From: Flavobacteriales bacterium
Lineage (GTDB): Bacteria > Bacteroidota > Bacteroidia > JACJYZ01
Direction of reading: 5' to 3'
Assembly: GCA_020635855.1 (NCBI GenBank)
Contig: JACJYZ010000002.1
Span: 744,001-808,000, forward strand
DNA length: 64,000 nucleotides
Part shown: piece after piece, positions 41,600 through 50,207 of the stretch
Position numbering within the stretch: position 1 is the stretch's first letter
How the letters are laid out: each line of letters begins with the position of its first letter
Notes under the pieces: model-generated
The model's input: only the letters and a program-made list of their open reading frames with translations
Told to the model about the DNA's origin: nothing
Databases searched by the model: none
Translations under genes and position numbers: made by a program

Positions 41600-42448
41600 T
41601 CATCCGATCAAAAAACTTCTTTCACTGAACGCCGGAATGGTGGGTGGTGATTCATAAAAGTACCGGATCTCGTCGCCGGGATCCATCAGGCCCAGGCTAT
41701 AGAGCACCGGCACATAATGATCAGGCGTGGGTGCGGCCAGCTTGCCCAGGGTGTGGCTGTTCTCGTAATCAATGATGTTGTTGAGGTTGCGCTGGTCGAT
41801 CTGTTGCTTGATCCACGCATCGTATTCTGCTTCCCATCCGTACGGCGTCATGTCGTTTTTCATCATCTTTTGTCCGGCCAGTTTCAGGTTGTGGATGAGC
41901 GATCCGCTACCGATGATCAGCACGCCTTTCTCGCGAAGCGATTTGAGTTGCCTGCCCAATTCGTAGTGGTACTCCGGTTTGGCGTAGTAGTCGATGCTCA
42001 TCTGGAACACCGGGATGCTGGCATTTGGAAAGAGATGCATCAGCATGGGCCATGCGCCGTGGTCAAGGCCCCATTCGGGTGTTTCTGTGATGGACGGTAC
42101 GATCTTCTTCACTTCATGCGCGATCGCCGGTGCGCCATGGGCTTTGTAGAAAACCTCATAGTATTCTTTCGGGAAGCCGTAGTAATCGAAGATCTGTTCT
42201 TGTTCCGGGGAGATGTTCACGTATGTGCCTCGGGTGCACCAGTGCGCGGAAACGATCAGGGCGGCTTTTACATCAAACTTGTTTTTCAGGGTTTGTCCGA
42301 GTTCGAAAAGCGCGTTCCAGAAGGGGCGCTCATCACGCGATAGGGGGATGTCCATCGGGTTGCCATGGGAGGTGAACAGCACCGGCATTTTTTGTCCCTG
42401 TCGTGGCAGGGTGTCGGTGAATTTTTTGAAGTTGCTGAGGGTGCTCAT
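41600..42448 (-). CDS. ygiD: 4,5-DOPA extradiol dioxygenase (YgiD/LigB family)
   Basis: 282 residues, normal for YgiD. Zinc-type histidine ligands lie in LFTSHGNPMD, IVSAHWCTRG and GLDHGAWPML, and a further His in TPDHYVPVLYSLG. LIIGSGSLIHNL is the other family hallmark. The enzyme opens catechol rings with oxygen; the physiological substrate in Bacteroidota is not known. Single gene, converging with the beta-helix protein across element C. Confidence 0.92.
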   Translation of the reverse strand: MSTLSNFKKFTDTLPRQGQKMPVLFTSHGNPMDIPLSRDERPFWNALFELGQTLKNKFDVKAALIVSAHWCTRGTYVNISPEQEQIFDYYGFPKEYYEVFYKAHGAPAIAHEVKKIVPSITETPEWGLDHGAWPMLMHLFPNASIPVFQMSIDYYAKPEYHYELGRQLKSLREKGVLIIGSGSLIHNLKLAGQKMMKNDMTPYGWEAEYDAWIKQQIDQRNLNNIIDYENSHTLGKLAAPTPDHYVPVLYSLGLMDPGDEIRYFYESPPTIPAFSERSFLIG

Positions 42449-42467
42449 GGAGGAAAGGTAAGAAAAT

Positions 42468-42610
42468 CAGCAACTGCATATGGCAACAGTATACAGGTGG
42501 ATCTGTCGTCCCGGGTCAACGGTCATTGAAAGGATCCGTGAAACGCCATTCAGATTCGGTTGGAGGAAGCCTTCTCGCACTTGCCCTTGCCCTTGCTGTA
42601 TGCTGTTATT
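42468..42610. repeat. CTGTATG-family element D
   Basis: Left arm GCATATGGCAACAGTATACAG, core GTCGTCCCGGGTCAACGGTC and GGATCCGTGAAACGCC and GATTCGGTTGGA, right arm CTTGCTGTATGCTGTT. It lies between the YgiD start and the stop of the TonB-C protein, almost touching that stop. Confidence 0.75.
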
Positions 42611-43338
42611 CAGCATCCTTTCCCGCTATCCGCGCTCACCACAAACTCTTCCTTCACTTTTACCCCGCGCGCATCCCGGGCCGGTTTCCAGCCTTTCATG
42701 TTCCGGATGGCGTTGAGAAACAGGTCGTCTATTTCCCGTGATCCGGATGACTGCTGGATCCGGGCATCGCTGACCACGCCGTTCTCGTTCACCATGAACC
42801 GGGCCGACATCCGCTCCAGGGCGATCAGCCATACGCGATCCACGACTTGATCGGAGCAGTTCCGTTTGAAGTAGGCTTCCATCTGTTGCTGATCCCCGGT
42901 AAATTCCGCTTCTGTTTCGGGTGCCAACGTAACGTAGTTATGCATGTTTACTTCCTCCGGTTTTCCCGTCACCGGGTTCTTGTGGGAGCACAACGCATCA
43001 ACCACGATGTCGCTGCCGTAGCCGATTTTCCGGAGCAGATTCTTTTGTTCCTCCGTGAGTACATCATTCCTGCTTTTGGCTGTCAGCGTTTGACCGTTCA
43101 CGGTAACCGTGATCTGTACGCTCCGATAGTCAGCAATCCAACTGTCGGGATAAAAGGGGATGAAATCTCCCAACCGTTCCGCCCTTTCCAACTGATCCTT
43201 TTTCACCCGGTGTGCTTGGGTGTCGCGCAGGTTGTAACGCAATTCGCCTGGAGCCTGCGGAAACTCGTATTTGAAGTTCTGACCGGAACAGGTGGATACC
43301 AGGAATAACAGGAGCAATGTGGCAGGAATGGTTTTCAT
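42610..43338 (-). CDS. Exported protein with TonB C-terminal-like domain
   Basis: 242 residues. The N-terminal signal peptide (LLLLFLVSTCSG) replaces the membrane anchor and proline-rich stalk of classical TonB. The last ~75 residues (ALERMSARFMVNENGVVSDARIQQSSGSREIDDLFLNAIRNMKGWKPARDARG) match the TonB C-terminal fold. The middle (about 30-160) is unrecognised. Without a transmembrane energy-coupling segment it is unlikely to be a working energiser; such proteins are common in Bacteroidota with unknown roles. Adjacent and divergent to the RprXY-like pair. Confidence 0.78.
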   Translation of the reverse strand: MKTIPATLLLLFLVSTCSGQNFKYEFPQAPGELRYNLRDTQAHRVKKDQLERAERLGDFIPFYPDSWIADYRSVQITVTVNGQTLTAKSRNDVLTEEQKNLLRKIGYGSDIVVDALCSHKNPVTGKPEEVNMHNYVTLAPETEAEFTGDQQQMEAYFKRNCSDQVVDRVWLIALERMSARFMVNENGVVSDARIQQSSGSREIDDLFLNAIRNMKGWKPARDARGVKVKEEFVVSADSGKGC

Positions 43339-43466
43339 AACGGTTGATTTTGGTGATGCAACAAAGGTACATGCCCTGCGTACCGGAGGTTGTTAGTGAG
43401 TGGTTATTGGCCTGTTAATGACTTGTTAATGCTGGTTTTTCAGGTGTTTTGCCCTGGAAAAAGAGA

Positions 43467-43474
43467 TACATTTG
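43467..43474 (+). promoter_or_regulatory. -7 box (TACATTTG) of the two-component operon
   Basis: Exact TAnnTTTG match, 10 bases before the histidine kinase ATG. A TTTG at 43448-43451 is 15 bases upstream, a little closer than usual for the -33 element. Confidence 0.6.
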
Positions 43475-43484
43475 ATATGCCCGA

Positions 43485-44714
43485 ATGAAAAGACACCGGC
43501 CCTTTCTGTATATCACCCTTTCATCGCTTGCCCTGGTCATCGTGCTCATTATCCAGATCAACTGGATCCTTGGGACGGCCGCGATCAAGGAAGAGATATT
43601 CAACGACAAGGCCAACATGGTACTTTCCAGAACCGCGGAAGCGCTCAGCTCCGATCAGAAGGTTACCGAAAACCTCCAGATCTCCGTAGGTCAGGATGAA
43701 GCGCAGAAGATCGATTCGCTGCTCAATCACTACATGGAGGAATACAACATCCACATCGATTATCATTTTGAAATTCAACCCGGCCCCATGCCAATGGGCA
43801 CCGGCTGGAGTCTGGACAACGGCGCCGCTGGGTCCGGACAGTTCCAGGCCTGCATAGGTGGCCCCGCCGGGAATGGTGGTATGTTGCTGAAGCTGGTGTT
43901 TCCCGACAGGGAGCAGTTCATCCTGGCGGAAATGGGGGTGCCATTCATCAGTTCGGTGGCACTGATCCTGGTGGTGATGCTGATGTCATGGCGAACCATC
44001 TTGTCGCTCCTCAGGGAAAAACAGCTGTCGGAGCAAACCACCGACTTCCTGAACAACATGACGCATGAGTTCAAAACCCCGCTGACCAACATCGCCTTGG
44101 CAGGAAAGATGCTCACACGGGAAGGAGGGCCGGACCAGGAAGAAAAGCGAAGGCACTATACCGATATCATCCTGGAAGAAAATGAAAAACTGACACTTCA
44201 GGTGGAGCAGGTGTTGGGTATGACGGCCCTTGAAAGAGGGGAAATCCCCTTGCGGAAAACCCGGTGTGATCTGCACCAACTCATCCGCGAGGCATGCCAA
44301 CGGATGCGACTACAGATCGAAAACAAAGAAGGAGAGGTGACACTTGACCTCGGGGCGGAACATAGCATCGTCATGGGTGACGAGATGCACCTCGTTCATG
44401 CAATTGGCAACCTGATCGACAATGCCATCAAGTACGCAAACGAGAAGCCCGAAGTACGCATCCGTACGTGGAACAGCAATTTGTCGGTCATCCTGTCGGT
44501 GGCGGATAAGGGTGTGGGAATCGAGCGTGTTCACCAGAAGAAAGTGTTCGGGAAGTTTTTCCGGGTGCCCACGGGAGATGTGCACAACGTGAAAGGTTTT
44601 GGTATAGGTTTGTCTTATGTGAAGAAGATCATTGATTTGCATCACGGAACGATTCACCTGGAAAGCAAGAAGGGAGCCGGCACCACATTCACCATCACGC
44701 TGCCTTATGTCTAA
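43485..44714 (+). CDS. Membrane sensor histidine kinase (RprX-like)
   Basis: 409 residues. Two transmembrane helices (about 9-29 and 153-170) bracket a periplasmic sensor of about 120 residues with a Gly/Pro-rich stretch. HisKA has the phosphorylated His194 in NNMTHEFKTPLTNI; the ATPase domain has the N box NLIDNAIKYANEKP, G1 DKGVGI and G2 GFGIGLSY. The architecture is that of RprX-type kinases of Bacteroidota. It overlaps the response regulator gene by 8 bases, so the two are translated together. Confidence 0.92.
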   Translation: MKRHRPFLYITLSSLALVIVLIIQINWILGTAAIKEEIFNDKANMVLSRTAEALSSDQKVTENLQISVGQDEAQKIDSLLNHYMEEYNIHIDYHFEIQPGPMPMGTGWSLDNGAAGSGQFQACIGGPAGNGGMLLKLVFPDREQFILAEMGVPFISSVALILVVMLMSWRTILSLLREKQLSEQTTDFLNNMTHEFKTPLTNIALAGKMLTREGGPDQEEKRRHYTDIILEENEKLTLQVEQVLGMTALERGEIPLRKTRCDLHQLIREACQRMRLQIENKEGEVTLDLGAEHSIVMGDEMHLVHAIGNLIDNAIKYANEKPEVRIRTWNSNLSVILSVADKGVGIERVHQKKVFGKFFRVPTGDVHNVKGFGIGLSYVKKIIDLHHGTIHLESKKGAGTTFTITLPYV

Positions 44715-45396
44715 AGAGAAATTGAAAATATTGCTTGCGGAAGACGACCCCAACCTGGGCATGTTGCTGGTTGATTACCTGCAGCAGGAAGGTTGCGAGG
44801 TGACCCTTTGTGCCGATGGTGAGCTGGCATTGAACGCATTCCACACGTATCCGTATGACGTGTGTTTGCTGGATGTGATGATGCCGAAGGTGGATGGGTT
44901 CACCGTGGCGGGTGAAATCCGTCGGAAGGATGAACGGGTGCCCATTCTCTTCATCACCGCCCGGTCTTTGAAGGAAGACAAACTGAAAGGGTATGGCCTC
45001 GGGGCGGATGATTACATCACGAAGCCTTTTGATGAAGAAGTGTTGCTCATGAAGATCAGGGCCGTGGTGCGTCGGATGCCGGAGGGTGAATCCAAAGCTG
45101 AAATCATTTCATTGGGACGGTACGTGTTTGATCCCGCCAACCTGCTGCTGACCATCAACGGCAAATCAAAACGCATGACCGAAAAGGAATGCAAGATCCT
45201 CAAATACCTTTCGGACCACCGCAACCGGGTGGTGAAGCGGGAACACATGCTGAAAGAGGTTTGGGGAGAAAACGATTACTTCCTGGGCCGGAGCCTTGAT
45301 GTGTTCATTACCAAAATCCGAAAGTACCTGAAGGATGATCCGGACATCGCCATTGAAAATGTGTTCGGGGTGGGGTTTGTGTTGGGGGTGAAATGA
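44707..45396 (+). CDS. OmpR/PhoB-family response regulator (RprY-like)
   Basis: 229 residues from the ATG overlapping the kinase stop. Receiver domain with acidic pocket AEDD and phosphorylated Asp56 (DVCLLDVMMPKVDG), conserved Thr in FITARS and Lys in DDYITKPF. The C-terminal winged helix (about 135-229) has RMTEKECKILKYLSDHRNRVVKREHMLKEVWGENDYFLGRSLDVFITKIRKYL. It regulates unknown targets at the command of the adjacent kinase. Element E begins at the base after its stop codon. Confidence 0.93.
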   Translation: MSKEKLKILLAEDDPNLGMLLVDYLQQEGCEVTLCADGELALNAFHTYPYDVCLLDVMMPKVDGFTVAGEIRRKDERVPILFITARSLKEDKLKGYGLGADDYITKPFDEEVLLMKIRAVVRRMPEGESKAEIISLGRYVFDPANLLLTINGKSKRMTEKECKILKYLSDHRNRVVKREHMLKEVWGENDYFLGRSLDVFITKIRKYLKDDPDIAIENVFGVGFVLGVK

Positions 45397-45582
45397 GGAT
45401 ACAGCATACAGCATACAGCATACAGCATACGGCATACAGCATACGGCATACAGCAACAGCATACAGCAAGAGCAACAGTAGTTTTGTCGTGCCTTGATCA
45501 CTTGTCATTTGACGGAGCCGTGAAATGCCTTTAAGTTTCAGACGGGAGGGAGTATCCATGCTCTTGCACTTGCCCTTGCTCC
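45397..45582. repeat. CTGTATG-family element E
   Basis: The longest left arm in the window: about eight CATACAG/CATACGG heptamers plus six-base CAACAG/CAAGAG variants (45400-45479). Core follows with GACGGAGCCGTGAAATGCC and TTTAAGTTTCAGACGGG, then a weak right arm ATGCTCTTGCACTTGCCCTTGC. It starts exactly after the response regulator stop. Confidence 0.8.
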
Positions 45583-45617
45583 ACCGTATATTACCTCGTA
45601 AACAAACCGACCTCGTC

Positions 45618-45824
45618 ATGACCCCATTCAAAGTATTCGCATTCGCATTCATCACATTTTCCGCTTGTCTCACTGCCTGTGGCAAGTGCGTGCATTGTAC
45701 GGATTGCCAGGGGAACAACAACCAGCAGGACGAGGAAGTTTGTCAAAAGAATTTTGACGACAAGGATACCTACAACGCCTATGTGAAGAATCTTGAAACA
45801 GTTGGCGGATGTAATTGTAAGTGA
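45618..45824 (+). CDS. Small cysteine-rich lipoprotein of unknown function
   Basis: 68 residues from the ATG giving MTPFKVFAFAF; a longer reading from 45525 runs through repeat E and is rejected. The lipobox is CLTAC. The mature part is short and Cys-rich: GKCVHCTDCQGNNNQQDEEVCQKNF and a final GGCNCK. The CxxC pairs could form disulphides or bind a metal. It sits alone between two repeat elements. Confidence 0.65.
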   Translation: MTPFKVFAFAFITFSACLTACGKCVHCTDCQGNNNQQDEEVCQKNFDDKDTYNAYVKNLETVGGCNCK

Positions 45825-45832
45825 CAGGATGT

Positions 45833-45957
45833 GAGTAAGAGCAACAGCATACAGGTGTTCCGTCGTCCCGGATCAATCGTCATTGTTGGATCCGTGAAAT
45901 GCCTTTATGTTTCGGTTGAAGCACTGTATGCTGTATGCTGTATGCCCTTGTTGTTTT
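45833..45957. repeat. CTGTATG-family element F (overlaps the AraC gene 3' end)
   Basis: Left arm GCAACAGCATACAG, core GTCGTCCCGGATCAATCGTC and GGATCCGTGAAATGCC and TTTATGTTTCGGTTGAA, right arm of three TGTATGC heptamers. The right part is read in the opposite strand as the last codons of the AraC-type regulator (…GIQHTAYSAS). Confidence 0.78.
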
Positions 45958-47107
45958 TACATCTATCCTGGTATTGCTTCGGCGTCAGCCCCGTTTGCTG
46001 CTTGAATACCTGGTAAAATGTAGATTCTGCATTGAACCCGCTGTCAACGGCAATGGAATAAATGGTAAGGGAATCGTCTTTCATGAGCAGGTCCTTTGCA
46101 TTCGTGACGCGGTAACCGTTGATGTATTCTTTGTAGTTTTTGTTGAAGGCTGAATTGATATATTGTGAGAGCTGGCGCGAAGGAATGTTTGAAAGATTGG
46201 AGAGTTTGTTCAGCGACAGGTCATGATCGAGGTACACCTTGTTTTCATTCATCAGCTTGCTGAGTATTTCCGAATACTGTTCGAGCTGTGTGTCCGTCAA
46301 TTCTGATTTCTCGTGCAGGCGTTTCTCTTCCTTCGGTAAGACAGCCTCCACCATTTTTTGTTCAAAATGAAAATGAACCGAACCTGCGCTGAACACGGTG
46401 GGGTTTCGCAAAGCGAGATAACCGAACACAAGCATAAAAAAAGCTGTGCAGATCCGGTTGATCAGGTTGTAGTAGTCCGTCGAATACGTCAAGGCAGGTA
46501 CATCTGCCTGAAACACCCTGCCGTTCATAAGCGTGAATGCTATATAGAGCAGCAACAGGGATGACAACGCCAGTTGAAAGTAAACGAAGTATTTTCCCCA
46601 GTAGAGTTTGAGTCGCTGAACATGTTGTTTGGAGGCATCGGTTGCATGGATCTCTTGTTGGAAGATGCGTATTTGCCATGCCATCAAACCCACAAAAAAT
46701 ATCTTCACATACATAGGGAAGCTCAGGTACCAGTTGTTGTAAAATCCGGCAAAGTAAAGCCCGGGATCATGCCTCCTGGTCAGGTAGTCGAAGGTGACGT
46801 GTATGAAAGGAAGGATCCACAAGGCGTAAAGCGACCGGGGCATGGGTTTGTTCAGAAGTGAATACAGGAAATGCGTGACGATGGCCGTGTTGCAAAGCGC
46901 AATGAATTCATAACCGGTGCGGACCCATTGGTTGCATTGAAGGCTGGGGAAAAGGTCGCGGGAACAGAATGTAAAAAGGGTGTGGAACAAAAAGAGATAG
47001 AAAAAATAGAAAGCCAGGGGGCGGTTCTCTTTCTTGTGGCTGGCGATCAATGCCACGGAGAAGAGCAAACTCTGTAAGATGATGTATATGATCAGAACCT
47101 GATGCAT
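45905..47107 (-). CDS. AraC-family transcriptional regulator with N-terminal membrane domain
   Basis: 400 residues from the ATG giving MHQVLIIYIILQ; upstream in-frame starts add residues that weaken the first helix. About six transmembrane segments (residues 1-235: LIIYIILQSLLFSVALIA, LAFYFFYLFLFHTLFTF, FPMYVKIFFVGLMAWQI, YFQLALSSLLLLYIAFTLM, ICTAFFMLVFGYLAL) are followed by a cytoplasmic AraC DNA-binding domain (about 290-385) with LSNLSNIPSRQLSQYIN and SIAVDSGFNAESTFYQVFKQQTGLTPKQY. It probably senses a membrane or external signal. The final 14 residues (KGIQHTAYSASTET) are encoded by repeat element F and are probably an acquired tail. Confidence 0.88.
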   Translation of the reverse strand: MHQVLIIYIILQSLLFSVALIASHKKENRPLAFYFFYLFLFHTLFTFCSRDLFPSLQCNQWVRTGYEFIALCNTAIVTHFLYSLLNKPMPRSLYALWILPFIHVTFDYLTRRHDPGLYFAGFYNNWYLSFPMYVKIFFVGLMAWQIRIFQQEIHATDASKQHVQRLKLYWGKYFVYFQLALSSLLLLYIAFTLMNGRVFQADVPALTYSTDYYNLINRICTAFFMLVFGYLALRNPTVFSAGSVHFHFEQKMVEAVLPKEEKRLHEKSELTDTQLEQYSEILSKLMNENKVYLDHDLSLNKLSNLSNIPSRQLSQYINSAFNKNYKEYINGYRVTNAKDLLMKDDSLTIYSIAVDSGFNAESTFYQVFKQQTGLTPKQYQDRCKNNKGIQHTAYSASTET

Positions 47108-47473
47108 GCGCCTGCAATGAAACATGATGACCGCAGGGGGCATTCCTTTTCAGATCGTATGCACACCCACAGGCATCCACGAAGGATGTTATTCCCTGGG
47201 TTTGCTAATACATTTGGTTGTCGGATGAGATGAGATGCCACCGATCCTTCAAACACACACGAAAATTTGAAAGCACCACTACTGTCGTACCCCCAATATA
47301 GTGAATTTTGTTCAGATGGTTGTTGCGGCCGAAAGGGGCAACCGATAAACGGGCGGGTATTGAGATCCGGTTCACCCAAAATGAAAAGGAGCGAAACCGC
47401 ATGCCCTGGGGTTCACACGGTTCGCTCCGTATTGGATCCGACTCTACCGGCTCCTTAAATCACGACTGGCCTT

Positions 47474-48847
47474 CTAAAGACCGGCCTTTATAAGTTTGAG
47501 CTGCTGACGTGCATGTCCGTTCATATCGGTTAACTGCACGATGTAAACCCCATCGGGAAGTGCGGAAACATCAAGGGAGCTTGTGTTGCCGGATACAGGC
47601 ATAGCCTCCATAATTACCCGACCGGCGAGGTCGTGAACAGACAGGTGGCCTTCCCGGACCACATCCGCATTCCATACAATGTTTGCCGACTTGTTGCAGG
47701 GGTTGGGAAATAGTGAGAAAGCCTTTGTCTGTTCCAATCCGTGATCCGAAATTCCGGTGGTAGTGCCGATGGTAATGGTTTTTGTCATTTCATTCGATTG
47801 TTGGTCAAAAATGTCCGTCATATATACATGCACGGTATAATCGCCGTCTGGCAGGTTTTTGATGCTGACGGAGCGTGATCTCAGGTGCGGCACCGTGTCC
47901 GTAATGGTTACCACCACAACGTTGGAGGAATTCACCACCTGGATGGTAAAGGAAAACTGTGGACTTTTTGTCTGATCCGTTACCCATGCCACATGTACGG
48001 AATCGGGGTCATCGGTTACCGTGATGGAAGTGAGCTGTCCGACGGTTAGCACGGGCAATGCAGGGAGGGTGATGTTAAACGACTGGCCTTCGGATATGCT
48101 CTTCACCGTACTGCCGCCGAACTCCATGAAGTAAGCGCCGTTCTCAACGCCGGCATTGGCTTTGTTGTCGGTGGATGAGGATCCGTTTCCCGAGTAGGAG
48201 GCGGTATTCCAGGGGATCCATGTTTTGGTGTCGTACGTTCGCTTGTAGCCGTTTTTGTAAAGTCCTTTCCGGTAGTTCTGGCTTGAGCTGCACCAGTCTT
48301 CCAGGAATGAATTGGTTCCGCCGCTGTTGAAGCGTACGTTTGCAACCGGGAAATCCATGGTCACGTGGTGCGTCCATTTGCCTGTTCCGTGGTCGTAGCT
48401 CCAGAAGCCGAAGAAGCTATGCCCTTTGTAATCCCAGCGTCTGCTGACGGTTCTCACCCACGTGTTCATTTTCCAACCGACTTGAAAATTGTCGTCGTAG
48501 TGCAGGCCGGTGCCTTCACCGCCGAATTTCGTCACAATGGAGTTGGGCAGTTTATAAGGTGCGGTGATGGGGGTGGAGGTTCCGATCGGATCCCAGATGG
48601 AAAAGATAAAGTTGGTTCCCTGGCTTTTCTGCTGGATGCCGCAATAGGCGCCACCCTGGCTGCCCACATTCCAACCCATGGTTTCCCAATAAGAGCAACC
48701 GGTGGTGTTGGTGACCATCACCTCGTTCATGATGATGTCGCCATTTTTCCTGTCGGGATACCAAAGATGCTGGGCGCTTGCGGTCGTAATTCCGGATAAA
48801 AATGATGCGCTGACAAGCAGCCATTTGAAAGATCCATTCTGCTTCAT
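47474..48847 (-). CDS. DUF3472 protein, T9SS type A cargo
   Basis: 457 residues from ATG (MKQNGSFKWLL); the earlier start lacks a sensible signal peptide. Signal peptide ends TTASAQ. The N-terminal half matches DUF3472: MNEVMVTNTTGCSYWETMGWNVGSQGGAYCGIQ and NFIFSIWDP, then WTHHVTMDFPV and NGYKRTYDTKTWIPWNTASYSG. A fibronectin-like segment (VHVAWVTDQTKSPQF) and a type A sorting domain (LFPNPCNKSANIVW to the end) follow. DUF3472 domains occur in surface proteins and may bind carbohydrate; the role is unproven. The gap on its 3' side (47108-47473) shows nothing convincing. Confidence 0.85.
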   Translation of the reverse strand: MKQNGSFKWLLVSASFLSGITTASAQHLWYPDRKNGDIIMNEVMVTNTTGCSYWETMGWNVGSQGGAYCGIQQKSQGTNFIFSIWDPIGTSTPITAPYKLPNSIVTKFGGEGTGLHYDDNFQVGWKMNTWVRTVSRRWDYKGHSFFGFWSYDHGTGKWTHHVTMDFPVANVRFNSGGTNSFLEDWCSSSQNYRKGLYKNGYKRTYDTKTWIPWNTASYSGNGSSSTDNKANAGVENGAYFMEFGGSTVKSISEGQSFNITLPALPVLTVGQLTSITVTDDPDSVHVAWVTDQTKSPQFSFTIQVVNSSNVVVVTITDTVPHLRSRSVSIKNLPDGDYTVHVYMTDIFDQQSNEMTKTITIGTTTGISDHGLEQTKAFSLFPNPCNKSANIVWNADVVREGHLSVHDLAGRVIMEAMPVSGNTSSLDVSALPDGVYIVQLTDMNGHARQQLKLIKAGL

Positions 48848-48989
48848 GTTCCTGGGGTTTTTGTTTGATGCAAGAAGTGAAATCAAGCCCCCAAAACACT
48901 TCGGGAACATGTTTTCAGATAAAAAAATGCAGGATTTGGGAGAACTTTTGGATGGGAGGGACCCTCTCGTTCTTGCCGTTGCTCATGCA

Positions 48990-49042
48990 TTTTAGGGAGG
49001 AGCCGGCCTGCAGGGCAGGCCCCCGGAGGGCGAAACGAAAAA
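48990..49042. repeat. GGAGGAGCC direct repeat, copy 1
   Basis: About 50 bp: TTTTAGGGAGGAGCC, then GCCTG-AGGGC and CCCCCGGAGGGCGAAACG, ending in an A-run. Nearly identical to 50154-50207; the differences compensate across a short GCCTG/CAGGC stem. Confidence 0.7.
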
Positions 49043-49074
49043 ACGCCATCCCAGAGGGTGGTTTACCCTTAATG

Positions 49075-49187
49075 TCAGCATACAGTGTCAGCAACAGCAT
49101 ACAGGGCAAAAATAACAAGAGCATACGGTGAATCGGAGGTTCTGTATGCTCCACACTGTATGCTCTTGCTGTTTTTGTAGCCCGAAG
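49075..49187. repeat. CTGTATG-type hairpin element G
   Basis: Shares about 85 bp (49098-49182) with element H. The arms CAAAAATAACAAGAGCATAC and GTATGCTCTTGCTGTTTTTG pair to a long hairpin around a central TGAATCGGAGGTTCTG. The core differs from elements A-F. The right edge GTAGCCCGAAGGGG resembles the 3' end of the nearby tRNA-Glu. Confidence 0.75.
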
Positions 49188-49237
49188 GGGACGAAAATCG
49201 AACCCGGTGGAGGATTTGAAGGTGGTGGTGAGGGCAA

Positions 49238-49717
49238 TCATTTCAATGTAAATGCTTGTCCCATGCTACAACTTAAAAAAACAATGTCCAATGCGGACCT
49301 ACTTTGCCCATTATATTCATCTAATTCTTTTAGGGCAGCTTTCAATTCATCGGTACTTCCGTAGGTTAGGTTGTTTTGCAAAAAGATGATATCCGTATAC
49401 ATGCGATCATCCTCACTCAGAATCATAGGAAAACACTGAAAACCTTTCGTGTCAATATTCTGAACAAGATAACATTTGTAATTTGTGTCTTCTTGGGGAA
49501 TAGAATCAACAATAAGATAAGTGGAGATATCAATGGCGGTATCATTCACGTTCTCGGTCGAATTGAATATCACTTTTACAAAATAGGAAGTGATTGTATC
49601 TGCCTCGAATACTATGGTGTTACCAAATGAAGGAGAGAAGGGTGCTGTCCATACCTTTGTTTGTGTCCATCCGGATGATGAAATGGTAAGTAGTATGAGA
49701 AGGGTATAAAGCTTCAT
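49238..49717 (-). CDS. AT-rich gene for a small exported protein of unknown function
   Basis: 159 residues from ATG (MKLYTLLILLTISSSG), with a clear signal peptide ending GWTQ. The mature part (VWTAPFSPSFGNTIVFEADTITSYFVKVIF, YKCYLVQNIDTKGFQCFPMIL) matches nothing I know. Base composition is visibly richer in A and T than its neighbours, and the gene lies between the two near-identical hairpin elements G and H, which suggests transfer. A TACCTTGT box on the same strand starts 4 bases before the ATG. Confidence 0.6.
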   Translation of the reverse strand: MKLYTLLILLTISSSGWTQTKVWTAPFSPSFGNTIVFEADTITSYFVKVIFNSTENVNDTAIDISTYLIVDSIPQEDTNYKCYLVQNIDTKGFQCFPMILSEDDRMYTDIIFLQNNLTYGSTDELKAALKELDEYNGQSRSALDIVFLSCSMGQAFTLK

Positions 49718-49895
49718 CGTCACAAGGTAGGGAATTCAAAAATCTGAGTGTGAACCTTTGATTGGGGAGGGCTGGATTGTTGGGTTGACCACAAAAGGGA
49801 AGATCGGAAAGCTCCTGCCGCATATTCCACGAAAGGCTGGAAGAACTTTCGAAGATGCTTTACGCGATGATCAGGAGGTTGTCGGAATAGATATT

Positions 49896-49995
49896 CAGCA
49901 ACTGCATACGGCATACAGGGCAAAAACAACAAGAGCATACGGTGAATCGGAGGTTCTGTATGCTCCACACTGTATGCTCTTGCTGTTTTTGTAGC
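49896..49995. repeat. CTGTATG-type hairpin element H
   Basis: Second copy of element G. It can fold by pairing CAAAAACAACAAGAGCATAC with GTATGCTCTTGCTGTTTTTG. It ends in GTAGCCCC, again like the tRNA-Glu 3' end. Confidence 0.75.
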
Positions 49996-50068
49996 CCCGC
50001 AGCAGAACTCGTTCCTCGTTCGCGCGCGGGACAACTCTGAAGTGAAAGGCCGCGCCCCTGGAATCAAA

Positions 50069-50120
50069 AAAGGCCGCTGATGACAATCAGCGGCCTTTCT
50101 ACTTCAGAGTAGCCCGTAGG
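50069..50120 (-). other. Decayed copy of a tRNA 3' end with its terminator
   Basis: On the minus strand it carries the acceptor-end sequence CCTACGGGCTACTCTG, identical over 16 bases to the real tRNA-Glu end (50234-50249). A perfect terminator hairpin follows (AAAGGCCGCTGAT / ATCAGCGGCCTTT, 4-base loop, then a T-run). The rest of the tRNA is missing. Confidence 0.55.
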
Positions 50121-50153
50121 AGGGCCGACCGTTAAGAAATGCTCCAGTGGAGC

Positions 50154-50207
50154 ATTTTAGGGAGGAGCCAGCCTGTAGGGCTAGCCCCCGGAGGGCGAAA
50201 CGAAAAA
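50154..50207. repeat. GGAGGAGCC direct repeat, copy 2
   Basis: Partner of 48990-49042, ending at the A-run of the tRNA-Glu terminator. Preceded by a small hairpin AAATGCTCC-AGT-GGAGCATTT. Confidence 0.7.

Noticed and set aside
45397..45480. CRISPR array
   Set aside because: The repeat unit is 7 bp with no spacers and no cas genes occur in the window.
47108..47473. Possible small gene or RNA in this 366-bp gap
   Set aside because: Open frames on both strands are short and overlap each other; no hairpin with T-run or promoter pair stands out.
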